A DNA stretch of 34,976 nt. Source: Gammaproteobacteria bacterium (GTDB lineage: Bacteria > Pseudomonadota > Gammaproteobacteria > Legionellales > Legionellaceae). The stretch spans positions 1 through 34,976 of the forward strand of contig JAUICE010000018.1 of the NCBI GenBank assembly GCA_030428185.1, read 5' to 3'. Positions 34,819 to 34,976 of this stretch are shown here, in pieces (within the stretch, counting starts at the first letter, position 1; each line of letters begins with the position of its first letter). A program made the position numbers and the translations under genes. Under the pieces are notes generated by a model. The model did not search any database, had not been told where the DNA came from, and was given only the letters and a program-made list of their open reading frames with translations.

Positions 34819-34843
34819 CAATGGAAATCAAACTGCACATTTT
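34819..34843. repeat. 25-bp direct repeat, right copy
   Basis: Partner of 34210-34234, 609 bp apart, 21 of 25 bases identical. No inverted terminal structure is seen. Confidence 0.55.
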
Positions 34844-34862
34844 GAGCGTTGATAAATAGCCT

Positions 34863-34976
34863 TCATAGTGTCTCAATAGGCACGTGAATAAGCGCTAGTG
34901 AGTTTTTTTCTGCCTCTGGAATAGAGTCAAAAATAATAAACGCAGACTTTGAGTCACTTATTTGATCTGAGATGCT
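34863..34976 (-). CDS. Possible 3' end of a reverse-strand gene
   Basis: The reverse-strand frame is open from the window edge to a TGA at 34863-34865 and reads SDQISDSKSAFIIFDSIPEA then NSLALIHVPIETL. The composition looks protein-like, but only 37 codons are visible and no family is recognised. Confidence 0.4.
   Translation of the reverse strand, partial: SISDQISDSKSAFIIFDSIPEAEKNSLALIHVPIETL

Overview
The window reads as a stretch of an AT-rich gammaproteobacterial chromosome. FtsA and FtsZ are close to the E. coli proteins (FtsZ ends in [12 protein letters not shown]), and the order rpsB-tsf-pyrH-frr-uppS-cdsA-rseP-bamA is the usual proteobacterial one. The accessory part is rich in eukaryote-like proteins: ankyrin repeats, a U-box, a Hanks-type kinase, and proteins with acidic, Glu-rich C-termini. 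That pattern suggests a host-associated, probably intracellular organism of the Legionella/Coxiella/Berkiella kind. The placement is inferred from content, not from a database search.

Positions 1-17117 are core genome. They hold the 3' part of ftsA, ftsZ with a strong terminator, a lysine-rich protein of unknown role, a leader and promoter for rpsB-tsf-pyrH-frr, and an inserted reverse-strand spermidine-synthase-like gene where other genomes often have dxr. Then come uppS-cdsA-rseP, bamA, an MCE-domain protein with a PqiC-like lipoprotein, pal-cpoB-queE and pcm. Together these cover division, translation, polyprenyl and phospholipid synthesis, outer-membrane assembly and lipid transport, the Tol-Pal system, and queuosine precursor synthesis.

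Positions 17118-19403 are a transition: a 462-residue effector-like coiled-coil protein, tRNA-Lys(TTT), a 117-bp tandem repeat, and tRNA-Arg(TCG).

From tRNA-Arg to about 30470 the DNA looks like serial insertions at the 3' end of that tRNA. A perfect 52-bp copy of the tRNA 3' end lies at 23718-23769, a 27-bp copy at 28280-28306 and a degenerate one at 30394-30419. These divide the region into three cassettes of about 4.4, 4.6 and 2.1 kb. Cassette 1 holds an ankyrin-like protein and an AAA/DUF4143 ATPase. Cassette 2 holds a broken tyrosine integrase, a dead IS5-family element, a Ser/Thr kinase and a YefM/RelE-type toxin-antitoxin pair whose toxin has lost its ATG. Cassette 3 holds a second broken integrase and a second DUF4143 ATPase. 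A structured palindromic element sits inside or directly after three of the tRNA-Arg fragments.

Positions 30470-34976 hold two reverse-strand effector-like genes, one of them ankyrin plus U-box, a frameshifted P-loop kinase gene, and the likely end of another reverse-strand gene. The effector assignments rest on domain content and C-terminal composition only.
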